Shown here: piece by piece, positions 43,373-52,085 of the stretch
Layout of the letters: each line of letters starts with the position of its first letter
How positions within the stretch are numbered: the stretch's first letter is position 1
NCBI GenBank assembly: GCA_025331125.1
Contig: JAOALB010000095.1
Span: 1-53,352, forward strand
DNA: 53,352 nt
From: Mycogone perniciosa
Lineage: Eukaryota; Ascomycota; Sordariomycetes; Hypocreales; Hypocreaceae
Direction: 5' to 3'
Notes under the pieces: model-generated
The model's database searches: none
The model's input: only the letters and a program-made list of their open reading frames with translations
What the model was told of the DNA's origin: nothing
Position numbers and translations under genes: made by a program

Positions 43373-46026
43373 GCAGGATTGAGGTAGGTGACAGAGGCTG
43401 GGGGGAGGGGGCGGGTGGTGTGTTTCCGAGGATATCGATCTATAAATTGATGGACGTATTTATGTATCACGATGATCGTGGAGATGCAATGGCATATTTG
43501 GTTTTCCCAAAGTTACATTGTATCGCACCGTCTGGTTTGTCCTTTGTCCTGCACATTATGGCGGCTATATCATCTCATTCCTAGAGGAAAAGCCGCCACT
43601 CTAGATGTTATTGCATTACTGTCTTTTTCTTTACGTTTTCTTCAATACTTTCTCTCTTATCCAGAACGTCTCGAAGAAAAAAACATAAAAAATTGCGAAT
43701 ACAAGTGACGAGAAGACACCGCTTGTGATCAAAGATATCGCTAAGTTTACCATATTGAAGGTGTGCATCTTGCTCGCCATTAGATACTGTTTCATTCTGT
43801 TGAGCTTGCCGCTCTCGATATCTTATGCCACTGTCCCGAGAAGCCTGTCACGGAAAGAGAGGCGAAGTTTCTGTAGGAGGTCATCATCTTCTTGGGATTG
43901 TGTGAGGTTTCTTGAATCCGAAGGTTGACAGCTTTGTTGGCTACTTGGCTTTTCAAGATCTGAAATACAGAGGCAAATCCCGGGCCCATCCCTCTTGGTT
44001 CGGGAAACCGGTCACTATGGATTAAATCATATTACCCGTTCATAACTCGTAATTGCTTGCGAATGAGCTTTGCTGGATTGATCCAATAGATGCTGACAAT
44101 GTTTCACAATCAGGGCTTGCCTCTAAATAATCTCTGTGTCAGCATATACACCGGGGCGCTGCTTATGACATGCTTAGGCGAATTATTGAGTAATACGAGT
44201 ACGAATTGATGGACGACAGATAACCAACAGCAAAGGCAGAGCAGCCAAGCTGGGGGGGGGGGTCGACGATGATACGGATGAAGCTGAGCATTTCCCTGCT
44301 AGCCTATAACGGGAGTAGCCGAAATTCGGTAAATTGGGATGAGATGCGACGCTAAACCAACCTCGGTAAGCTTCTTTCGGGAACCAAGGGGGCGTGATGC
44401 GTAACAAAACCCTTCGCAAAAGTTCATCCTGCAGTCTCATCCAAACTCCTACATGTACAGCTTCAGGCGGTCGGATATTAGAAAAGTTTGGCAGAGCGCT
44501 ATGAGATAGAAGCTCAGTAGTTGTGCAGAGACGATATAGTTAAGGCAATCAAAAGAAACAATGGTGTGGGGACAAAGGAAGACCAAGGCAGAACAACAGT
44601 TGCTTGTACCACTAAATAGCTACCCAGACCTAATAAGTTGATAGCAGTACTAATGTAACAAAGGATGTACTAATCCAGGGCCTTCATATGGGTACAATAC
44701 AAAAAAGGGCATGGAATTGACAGATGGACTACTCCGTAGTGAGAGCTGCAGTCCAGTCAGTGCGAACAATTTACGCTTATTGTTTTGGTTGTACTCCGTA
44801 ATAGTATGTAATACTTTGTACGAATGTGCAATGGATCATGGGCATGCAGGCTTCCGTGTGTCAGCTTCGACCTCATGTTTCGTCTGCTCCCTAGTTTCCG
44901 CTTCCAGTGGGGGGGCTTATTGAATAAGACTGGGAAAAAAATTGTTAATTAACGATGGTTAGGTTAAGTTTTTATTTTCAAGTCGAAACGCCGTTCTCTG
45001 TATGAAGTGTTCTTCGTGTGTTAGTCCATTCGTTCTTGCTAGCTGCATGTGGCTGTATGTAAGACAGTTCTTCAGACCTTAGCCACCAGGCCAATTCTCA
45101 AGTCGTTTACTTGTTCGCTCTGCCTTTATCCTTATTCCACACTATCCTACGTTCTAAATGGATTGGATGAGACGGGTTCATGGAGGTTTCTCTGGCTGGT
45201 AAAGGGCTTGGCTCGCTTGTTATTAAGCGTGGAGACTGGCCCATGCTCCTATGACGTCGTTGCATCAATCCCGAATAGGCATCAAATAGACTAACGACCA
45301 ACAAGGCAGCATTGTTGATGCAACACTCCGCAGTTATAGCAGCAGCAGCACATTCTTAAAGGTGGCTCTGTGATGCATTAGATAATAGCCTATTCATTTG
45401 AATCATTTGAGCACCGTTTATTGTATGTGCCATCAAAGGCATGCAACGCCACACACGATAGTTATGTACTATTGCTCCCAAGGAATTGCCAGATCCGGCC
45501 TATCAACTTACAAAATGGTCTAGAGTTGAGTCCTGAGAGGTACATAGACACTAGCATGTAAAAGCTGGTCTTCCTAGCCACATACGTAACTTATACGACG
45601 TAGCAATGCCCCGCCAAGCCTCTCTGGAGCAGATCGTGGATCCCAATATGCAGCGCCGCGCGCCGAACAGTTTCCCGGCCGTTCCATGTCCCAAGACGTA
45701 TTAGCCAGGGCCTCCGGATGCGCATTCTAAAACGCCGTAACACGACCGTTCGTCTCGCATCTCACCAGAGGTGTCTTTATTGCTCGTTCCGTGCTGCCAA
45801 TTCTGCTAAGGAGAGTGCCATTGTTCGATCAACAGCCGCATCCAGGGGCATTCTGCTCCCTATCGTCTCACACCAAACCTGTGCGCACGGCTGTGCGCCG
45901 CTGCCGCTCTCTGGAACCTGTCCTCCCAAGGGTCTCTTGTGTTTCGTCTGTTTTGTTGTGCATCTGCTCTGCGCCTGCGTCTGCATCTAGGCCTGTGTGA
46001 CAGCGCCCTGGCGCAAGGCCGGCACA
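43373..46026. other. 2.65 kb intergenic region, no gene seen
   Basis: This follows the TBC gene and precedes the cysteine-cluster gene. Short frames on both strands lack any domain. Exact TACTCCGTA copies lie at 44730 and 44792, and a G9-run occurs near 44252. The last 300 bp, up to 46026, are C/T-rich and likely carry the next gene's promoter and leader; a GTG-started extension from 45997 is in frame but not needed. Confidence 0.55.
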
Positions 46027-48189
46027 ATGTCGCAACGCTCCAACCCCGACATCTCTAAAAACGGGCGATCGCGCTTCTCCAAGGCGCTGCCTTCTGTGCC
46101 TGGTCTATCCAGCCTGGATGATAGCGCATCTCTGAAGCATACGCTCTCATCGCCATCGCTGTCATCGCCGTGGCTAAAGGACCTTCCTCTCCCTCCCCTC
46201 CCCCCTCCACCTCCTCCCTCAGTGGCGAAATCCCTTCCCTCAACGCCGCGGCCGAATCGCAGCGACGAGAAGGAGAATAATATAACCATTGCGCGAAAGC
46301 CGGTTGAATCGAACCTCTCACTTTACTCGCCGTTGACGGCGCTCCAAACACCGAACCCAAGCGCATCCGCGCCATCGAGTGGTCGGCCCATGATGTCCAT
46401 CCCTAGAAGACCAGTGGCCAACAACAACAATAAGAACAACTTACAGCCGCCATTGTCGCCTGAGCGCTTGCAGCAGCCTTCGCCTGTCGATTCCTTGTCG
46501 GACTTTCTCTCGGCTTACACGCGAGATTCAGACGAGTGGGAAGCGAAAACATGGTATGAGACGACGCCTGCGAGTGTGCGCACATCAGAGGAAGGCGCAT
46601 CGTTAAATGGCGAGAAGTCGTCACTTATTGCTGCCAACGCGCAAAATGGCAGTGGCTCACGGTCAACAAGCCAACCGGGTGCTGGCGTAGCAGCCGCTGG
46701 CGCTCCACAGAGTCAACGCCGCTTTGTTGACGAAAACCAAAACGAAACTCTTCCCCCACCACCGCCAAAGGATGATTACAGCAAGACACAGACACCAGCG
46801 CCATCTGCAGCAACTGGACTAGAAAAAGAACTGCCGGCTGGGTCTTCAGATCTCGCAACTCCATCATCACCTCGCCCCGAGATCTGGCGCCGCCGTCCGC
46901 ACATGAGCCAGAGCAGTAGAGAGCTCCTCGGTCTCAAGCTCGACAGCAGCAACGGATCGACAGCAGAGACGGCTCAGTCCGCGGCCGATTTACAACCATC
47001 TCAACCATCTCCATCAGAAACGCCAACGCCCGCAACAAAACGAGCACCGCCATTTGCTGGTGGTCTGCCAGGCCGGAACATCCGTCGACCGACAGTCAAG
47101 GGGCAGCTACCCGCCACGCAGACCATGGGGAACGAGGCTTCCAAACTCAAGCAGATCAAGGAGAAGCTGGGCTCGTCTCAACGCTCTGGGCCGGACTCCA
47201 GTTCTCCTAACACGAAAAGCGCACTCCCTGGCCGGCCAGCTGCCCAACGGCCCCCCACACCAGAGTACCAGAAAGAGGACATTAAAGAAGCGGTACTTGA
47301 TCTGTTCATCTCCCCCATATCGCCAGCAGCATCTCCTGAAGCCCCGAGGGGAGTGTCGCCAGACTTCTCAAAAGAGCTCCCGCCGAAACCTCCCAGGGGT
47401 GAATCTCAAGACGAGACACAAAACCCCGTTTTCCGAAAAGCACTACCAACCATTCCAGACCCACGCCCAAACAATGCCAAGAGTTTACCTCAACCTCAAC
47501 CCCAACTTCAGCCTCAACTCAGGGCGAATACGGCCAGCCCAGCCAATGAGTCACCGCTTTCGATGATGAGTAGTGCCGTTCCGACACGAGACCCTTCGCC
47601 TCCAAACGACGTTGCGTCTAACCTCTCGCTCTATTCTGAAGAGCGGGCCACGTTAAAGTCGCAAAGTGCAACGCCACGGCCGGATGTACCAAGACAAAGA
47701 ATTGTTGAATCTCCACGATTCCCCCAGATGACTTCTGACCCGCGGCTCGTTCAATCAGAAAACCAAGGGCTCCTCTACCGTGGCCGAGATGGAACGCTGT
47801 ATCCAGAGATGAAAGTCGATCGCGAGCCCGACCCTAAGGCTACGTACTTCCCGGTACAGCAGCACCAGGGCCTCCCTAAAGATGGTATTGTCAAGGCAAG
47901 ACCGCTTGCTGACTCCCATTTCAACTGCTTTCAGAGGCACAGGATGATGAATCGTCGAAGCAACAGGAACTGCCCGCTTACATGCCAGACGTGTGACAGA
48001 GCAGACCTTGATGATCGATGGGTCTGTGGTTTCTGTAACTTGAGGATATGTGATTCGTGCTTTCGTATGCTAGGCGGGTATCAAAGGGACTTGCGGCGTT
48101 TGGTCGACAACCTCGCCAACAATGCTCCTCTCAGCCTCTCCTCCCAATCACGGCCAGGAACTGCTTTGGGCCTGCAGTCCATGCCATAA
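46027..48189 (+). CDS. Pro-rich disordered protein with C-terminal ZZ-like cysteine cluster
   Basis: Single exon, 720 aa from ATG 46027. About 600 residues are disordered and Ser/Pro-rich, with a polyproline run (LPLPPLPPPPPP) near residue 50. A recurring short motif of the form K-x-LP-x-x-P occurs (SKALPSVP, AKSLPSTP, SKELPPKP, RKALPTIP). SNLSLYS occurs twice. The ordered part is at the C-terminus: Cys649, 653, 656, 667, 670, 675 and 678 in NCPLTCQTC, WVCGFC and ICDSCF, the CxxC spacing of a ZZ-type or related treble-clef zinc finger. A basic helix follows (YQRDLRRLVDNLANN). I do not recognise the family. The proline motifs suggest SH3-domain partners and hence a polarity or signalling scaffold, which is inference. 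No transmembrane segment seen. Confidence 0.75.
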   Translation: MSQRSNPDISKNGRSRFSKALPSVPGLSSLDDSASLKHTLSSPSLSSPWLKDLPLPPLPPPPPPSVAKSLPSTPRPNRSDEKENNITIARKPVESNLSLYSPLTALQTPNPSASAPSSGRPMMSIPRRPVANNNNKNNLQPPLSPERLQQPSPVDSLSDFLSAYTRDSDEWEAKTWYETTPASVRTSEEGASLNGEKSSLIAANAQNGSGSRSTSQPGAGVAAAGAPQSQRRFVDENQNETLPPPPPKDDYSKTQTPAPSAATGLEKELPAGSSDLATPSSPRPEIWRRRPHMSQSSRELLGLKLDSSNGSTAETAQSAADLQPSQPSPSETPTPATKRAPPFAGGLPGRNIRRPTVKGQLPATQTMGNEASKLKQIKEKLGSSQRSGPDSSSPNTKSALPGRPAAQRPPTPEYQKEDIKEAVLDLFISPISPAASPEAPRGVSPDFSKELPPKPPRGESQDETQNPVFRKALPTIPDPRPNNAKSLPQPQPQLQPQLRANTASPANESPLSMMSSAVPTRDPSPPNDVASNLSLYSEERATLKSQSATPRPDVPRQRIVESPRFPQMTSDPRLVQSENQGLLYRGRDGTLYPEMKVDREPDPKATYFPVQQHQGLPKDGIVKARPLADSHFNCFQRHRMMNRRSNRNCPLTCQTCDRADLDDRWVCGFCNLRICDSCFRMLGGYQRDLRRLVDNLANNAPLSLSSQSRPGTALGLQSMP

Positions 48190-49042
48190 CACTATATTAT
48201 TGTTGGTCTCTTCCTTGCATGTATACTTTTCCCTTCCCTTCTCTTCACCATCTTCTACCCCTTCTTGTTCATTTTGGTCACGGCATAAGACACCATTATG
48301 AATCTGGAAATACGAATGCCATCATCAGTGCGGTTTTTACGAAAAGGAAGGAAACGGGAGAGAGCGATCAGGGGAAATGAAAGGGGCTCGGTCTGCTCTG
48401 ACGATGACGATATTATTTTCGACTTACCACGTGGATCAGGAAATGACTTTTTTGCTGGCCCAGTTATTATTGAATTACGAGGATTGGTTCATTCACTCGT
48501 TGGTTCAACGGAGAGGGAAAGGATATTCCGATTTTAGGGAAACGGCAAAACGACAATACGCCAGGGTGGCCTGTACAATACGGCTTGGAATTGTTTTATT
48601 ATCTGCGCTGTTGCCCTCCAGGGGAATGGACAATCAAATGTTTTTTGATAGACTAACTGGCCCATGGGGGTAAGACTCAGTCAGGATGTTGTCTTAAAGA
48701 ATTGAAACAGAAAGGACATGTACACATCTCCACAGAATCAACAGATGTTGCCAACAGCAGTGTGAGGATCATCCCGTGTGCGGACTAATAGTATTATTAT
48801 TGATGAACTGTTTGCTTCTGCTTCGGAGGTTTTTGGTTGGGACGACCCGCCATTGGTGGAGTTTAGGACCCCTGACAACTCACCCTGGACGCTAAACTCA
48901 TCAGAGCCCAGCCTGACCTGATTGGGCGTAGTCGTTGGGCATGGCAGTCCCATTGACATCACAGGAGGCACCAACAACTCTAGCATCCCATGCCCAGCTT
49001 CAACTTGCAACCTCTCGACACCCGAAATAAACAACACTCACC
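48190..49042. other. Intergenic region, no gene seen
   Basis: 853 bp with the 3' untranslated region of the cysteine-cluster gene (T/C-rich from 48190 to 48270) and the promoter of the next plus-strand gene. Short frames lack support; no motif copy seen. Confidence 0.5.
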
Positions 49043-50683
49043 ATGTCCTCTATCGCGCGCTCCCGCTCGTTGCGAACCAAACCTTCCGCACCGCCATCTC
49101 GAACGTCGACCAGAGCGTCTACCAGAGATTCCAGCTCCGAGCCTCGCACCGCGTCCCCTAGCCGCCTGCCCATCAAGCCTCATGCCCGAACGGCCTCCGC
49201 TGCATCCAGCTCGAGTTCGTCGTCGACCAGAACAGCCGCCACGACCAGACGACCGGTCTCGACTCTATCCACAACAACCACGACGAGGAAATCCCCGAGT
49301 GTATTGAAGGAGCAGCAGTCGTCATCCTCGCTGAGAAGAGAGACTAAGACCAGTAGTCGGTACCCCCCCTCGACGACGTTGACTAGACCGCCTGTTCAGA
49401 CGACGACAAGGCCGAAGTCTTCGAGCGCAACGGCATCGTCGACGTCGCTAGCGACGCAGCCGGTGAAGAAACCCGGGGTACATACGCGTTCTCGGAGTAC
49501 GGCAACGAAACTCGATGCCGCGACGGTGCTGCATCCGCCATCTGCAGCGAGGGAGCAGGTTGCACGACTGTCCGGAACGTCTACAACTAGATCTGGAACA
49601 CCCACAGCCAGGTCTGGAACGCCCACAGCTAGGTCCGGAACACCCACGACTAGGTCTGGAACCCCTACGGGTCGAGCTGGGACTCCGACAACTACTGGGA
49701 GGCCATTACTCCGTAAGACCGGGTCCATCGATAGGGCGGCAATAGCTGCGAAGTCCCAGCAGCCCCCCACACAAGCCTCAAGACCAGCTGCTGTCGCCGC
49801 CGCCGCAGCAGCAGCAGCACAACCGAGGGTGCGGCCTGCATTTTCGACGCAGCAGCAGCATTATTCCCCGGCCAAATCTCTCGCACCGAAACCCTTGACA
49901 GCGACATATCTTGCGCCGCCATCACCTTCCAAATTACCGGCCAATGTTGCTGCCACGGCGGAGATAAGTAAACTACAAGCGGAGTTGCTGCAACTCTATC
50001 TCCTTCATCGTGATGCAGCGGGCACGGATGCGCAATGGCGGGCTAGTGCCAAGAAGAAGCTGGGCGAACGATATGCCAAGCTTTGTGAGACGAACAAGGA
50101 AGTTTCCGAGCAGGAGCAAAGCACTGTGGAGAAACAGAACATTCTGGCGCTGAAAAGATGGGGCAACGGTCGTGTTTTGGATGAGAAGTTACAGTCCTTG
50201 GAAGCTATCATCACGGGGGTGTGGTCACTGAGCGATCCCGGTGGTCGGTATGCCCGTGTGGTGAGACGGTTTGAGCGGTGGATTGACCGCGTATACGAAG
50301 TGGAAGACGCAAGGCGAAAAGGCACCAGTTTGGCGCTCCAGGGACAGGACACTCTCTTCATTGGGGAACTTGATAACTCATGGAAGAATGAGCGAGAGGG
50401 CATCATTCACAAACTAGACGGGTGGCAGAGACAGCTCCGCGAGATTGATCACCTACCCCGTGATGGGTACGACGGCGGCAACGGGGCCGAGAAATCAAGC
50501 CTAGAGAAGATGCTCGAGGGCTCACACGATTTGATTGAGGACATGCTAGCAGAGCTGAATCTCATGGGGGAGATCGAGCAGCAGGCTCTTGCGAGGGAGG
50601 ACGAATGGATCGAGAGGATAAATAGGGATGAGGATGGCGATGAAGATACCCCGCAAGCTGGAGCTGTCTGGCGAGACATGTAA
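49043..50683 (+). CDS. Basic Ser/Thr/Pro-rich protein with coiled C-terminus, possibly microtubule-associated
   Basis: Single exon, 546 aa, start in CACCATGTCC. Residues 1-310 are disordered, strongly basic and Ser/Thr/Pro-rich. They contain six tandem 7-residue units of the form SGTPTxR (177-218), an Ala run, and two SxLP tetrapeptides (SRLP near residue 47 and SKLP near 300). Residues from about 310 to 520 are helical: ISKLQAELLQLYLLHRDA, KKKLGERYAKLCETNKEVSEQ, then a region with YARVVRRFERWIDRVYEVEDARR and a final acidic helical stretch. The SxLP tetrapeptides in a basic Ser/Pro context resemble the [ST]x[IL]P motif bound by EB1-type plus-end proteins, so a microtubule or spindle role is possible; augmin or kinetochore factors share such layouts. 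I do not recognise a named family. Confidence 0.75.
   Translation: MSSIARSRSLRTKPSAPPSRTSTRASTRDSSSEPRTASPSRLPIKPHARTASAASSSSSSSTRTAATTRRPVSTLSTTTTTRKSPSVLKEQQSSSSLRRETKTSSRYPPSTTLTRPPVQTTTRPKSSSATASSTSLATQPVKKPGVHTRSRSTATKLDAATVLHPPSAAREQVARLSGTSTTRSGTPTARSGTPTARSGTPTTRSGTPTGRAGTPTTTGRPLLRKTGSIDRAAIAAKSQQPPTQASRPAAVAAAAAAAAQPRVRPAFSTQQQHYSPAKSLAPKPLTATYLAPPSPSKLPANVAATAEISKLQAELLQLYLLHRDAAGTDAQWRASAKKKLGERYAKLCETNKEVSEQEQSTVEKQNILALKRWGNGRVLDEKLQSLEAIITGVWSLSDPGGRYARVVRRFERWIDRVYEVEDARRKGTSLALQGQDTLFIGELDNSWKNEREGIIHKLDGWQRQLREIDHLPRDGYDGGNGAEKSSLEKMLEGSHDLIEDMLAELNLMGEIEQQALAREDEWIERINRDEDGDEDTPQAGAVWRDM
49571..49696 (+). repeat. Six 21-nt tandem repeats in coding sequence
   Basis: Units start at 49571, 49592, 49613, 49634, 49655 and 49676 and encode SGTSTTR, SGTPTAR, SGTPTAR, SGTPTTR, SGTPTGR and AGTPTTT. 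Nucleotide identity is high in the middle units, pointing to slippage or unequal crossing-over. The array is a whole number of codons, so copy number can vary without frameshift. Confidence 0.9.
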
Positions 50684-51299
50684 TAGCAACTGGTCCAGCC
50701 AGAGTTTTCTGTTCTGTTCTGTTCTGTTCTTTTTATTTGTCCTTTGTTTGAAACTTACGGTATTACGAAGCACCTCTTCATACGTTCTTGAATCACGGCA
50801 AAATAGGTAGTCCATATTTACAATTGAAACGTAGCTCTAGCATAGCTACCCGGCCAGCTAAGAAAGCTAGGAAACCGCAGCCAGTTTGGCATCTTCGTTC
50901 CCAATCCCTTCCCTCGCTCCTTGGCACGTGGGATTATGATAGCCAGAAAATATCGTAGCCCAAATCCAACCCCATTTTTCAGGTCTTTCTCTCTTTTTTT
51001 CCCCTCCGTTTTGTTGAGCGAACGCATCCCCTATTCTAAAGCTATTCGTCCCGGGTTAAAAAGCATGCGCGAAATGGCTCCGAGCCAAAACCAACACAAG
51101 TAAGGAGTACGAAGTGCTGTAGCTAAACCTCCATGGAGATAAAAAGTGCGAAAGAGGGCGATGGATAAGGTCAGGTTTGCGAAACGGTGTGCATCCCCGG
51201 CCATTGCAGTACTCTTTTCACACACACACAACTGTCGTCGTAATCATCTCGTCATTGTCATCGTCAAGTCGTCGTTCCCCCTTATTTTATCCTGCAGCC
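50684..51299. other. Convergent intergenic region with pentanucleotide repeat
   Basis: 616 bp between the convergent ends of the basic protein gene (+) and 6-phosphogluconolactonase (-). A TTCTG microsatellite of about five units sits at 50706-50731, shortly after the stop codon. No gene seen. Confidence 0.6.
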
Positions 51300-52085
51300 T
51301 TACAGGAATGCTCTCCGGGGGAAGCTGACGCCCTCGATGGCAGGCTCGTCAACAAACCAACTGCATCGATCTCCCATAGCTTGGTTGACAAGCGAGCAGG
51401 GCAGACCCTCGGCCGAGTCGAAGATCTGCTTCATGATATCACGCTTCCCCGCGCCGGTAGCGACGAAAGCCACGCGCACGGCGTGGGTGACGACAGGGAG
51501 AGTCAGGGTAATTCGCCTAGGCGGTGGCTTGGGTGAGTCCTCGATGGGGGCGACCCAAGCGCTTGTCTCGCGCAGGAGCGGATGGCCTGGGAAGAGAGAG
51601 CAAGTGTGGCCGTCGGGTCCGCAGCCGAGCAGCAGCAGGTCGAAGATGGGCAGACGGACAGAGTCGCGGGAGGCGAAGCTGCTGACGAGGGTCTGCTCGT
51701 ACTTGTCGGCGAGTTCCTGGACGTCATCAAGGTGCGCAGTGTCGATGGCGTGGACAGCGGCGGGCTGCTGGTCGGCGGGGAGCTTGTCTAGCAGCTCAGC
51801 CTTGAGGAGAGCGTAATTTGAGTCTTCATGGTCGAGCGGCACGGCACGTTCGTCGGCAAAGAAGATCTCCCAGCGAGGGAAGTCAACAACGTCGTCGGGC
51901 CCTGATGACGGCGCCAGAAGCGCGGCGGCGAGGGTTTTAGGGAGGGAGCCGCCGGAAACGGCGACTTTGAAAACGCCGTGGCGCTCAATGCCGGCGGACT
52001 GGCTCTGGATAATGTAGGAGCGCAGGGCCGGGCCGAGGGAGTCGACGCCGGGGAAGGCGAACAGGTTGGGCTGCGTCTTGGGCAT
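51300..52085 (-). CDS. 6-phosphogluconolactonase
   Basis: Hydrolyses 6-phosphogluconolactone to 6-phosphogluconate, the second step of the oxidative pentose phosphate pathway, in the cytosol; it supports NADPH supply together with glucose-6-phosphate dehydrogenase. Single exon, 261 aa, the usual length. Motifs in order: VAVSGGSLPKTLAAAL (phosphate-binding loop), WEIFFADERAVPLDHEDSNYAL, LLLLGCGPDGHTCSLFPGHP (signature), then RITLTLPVVTHAVRVAFVATGAGKRDIM. The start MPKTQPNLFAF fits other fungal members. The frame remains open for 187 further codons upstream, giving His-rich and Pro-rich sequence unlike any family member, so I treat it as leader. Confidence 0.95.
   Translation of the reverse strand: MPKTQPNLFAFPGVDSLGPALRSYIIQSQSAGIERHGVFKVAVSGGSLPKTLAAALLAPSSGPDDVVDFPRWEIFFADERAVPLDHEDSNYALLKAELLDKLPADQQPAAVHAIDTAHLDDVQELADKYEQTLVSSFASRDSVRLPIFDLLLLGCGPDGHTCSLFPGHPLLRETSAWVAPIEDSPKPPPRRITLTLPVVTHAVRVAFVATGAGKRDIMKQIFDSAEGLPCSLVNQAMGDRCSWFVDEPAIEGVSFPRRAFL

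Noticed and set aside
45997..46026. Ten-residue extension of the cysteine-cluster protein
   Set aside because: Begins with GTG; the ATG at 46027 is the natural start.
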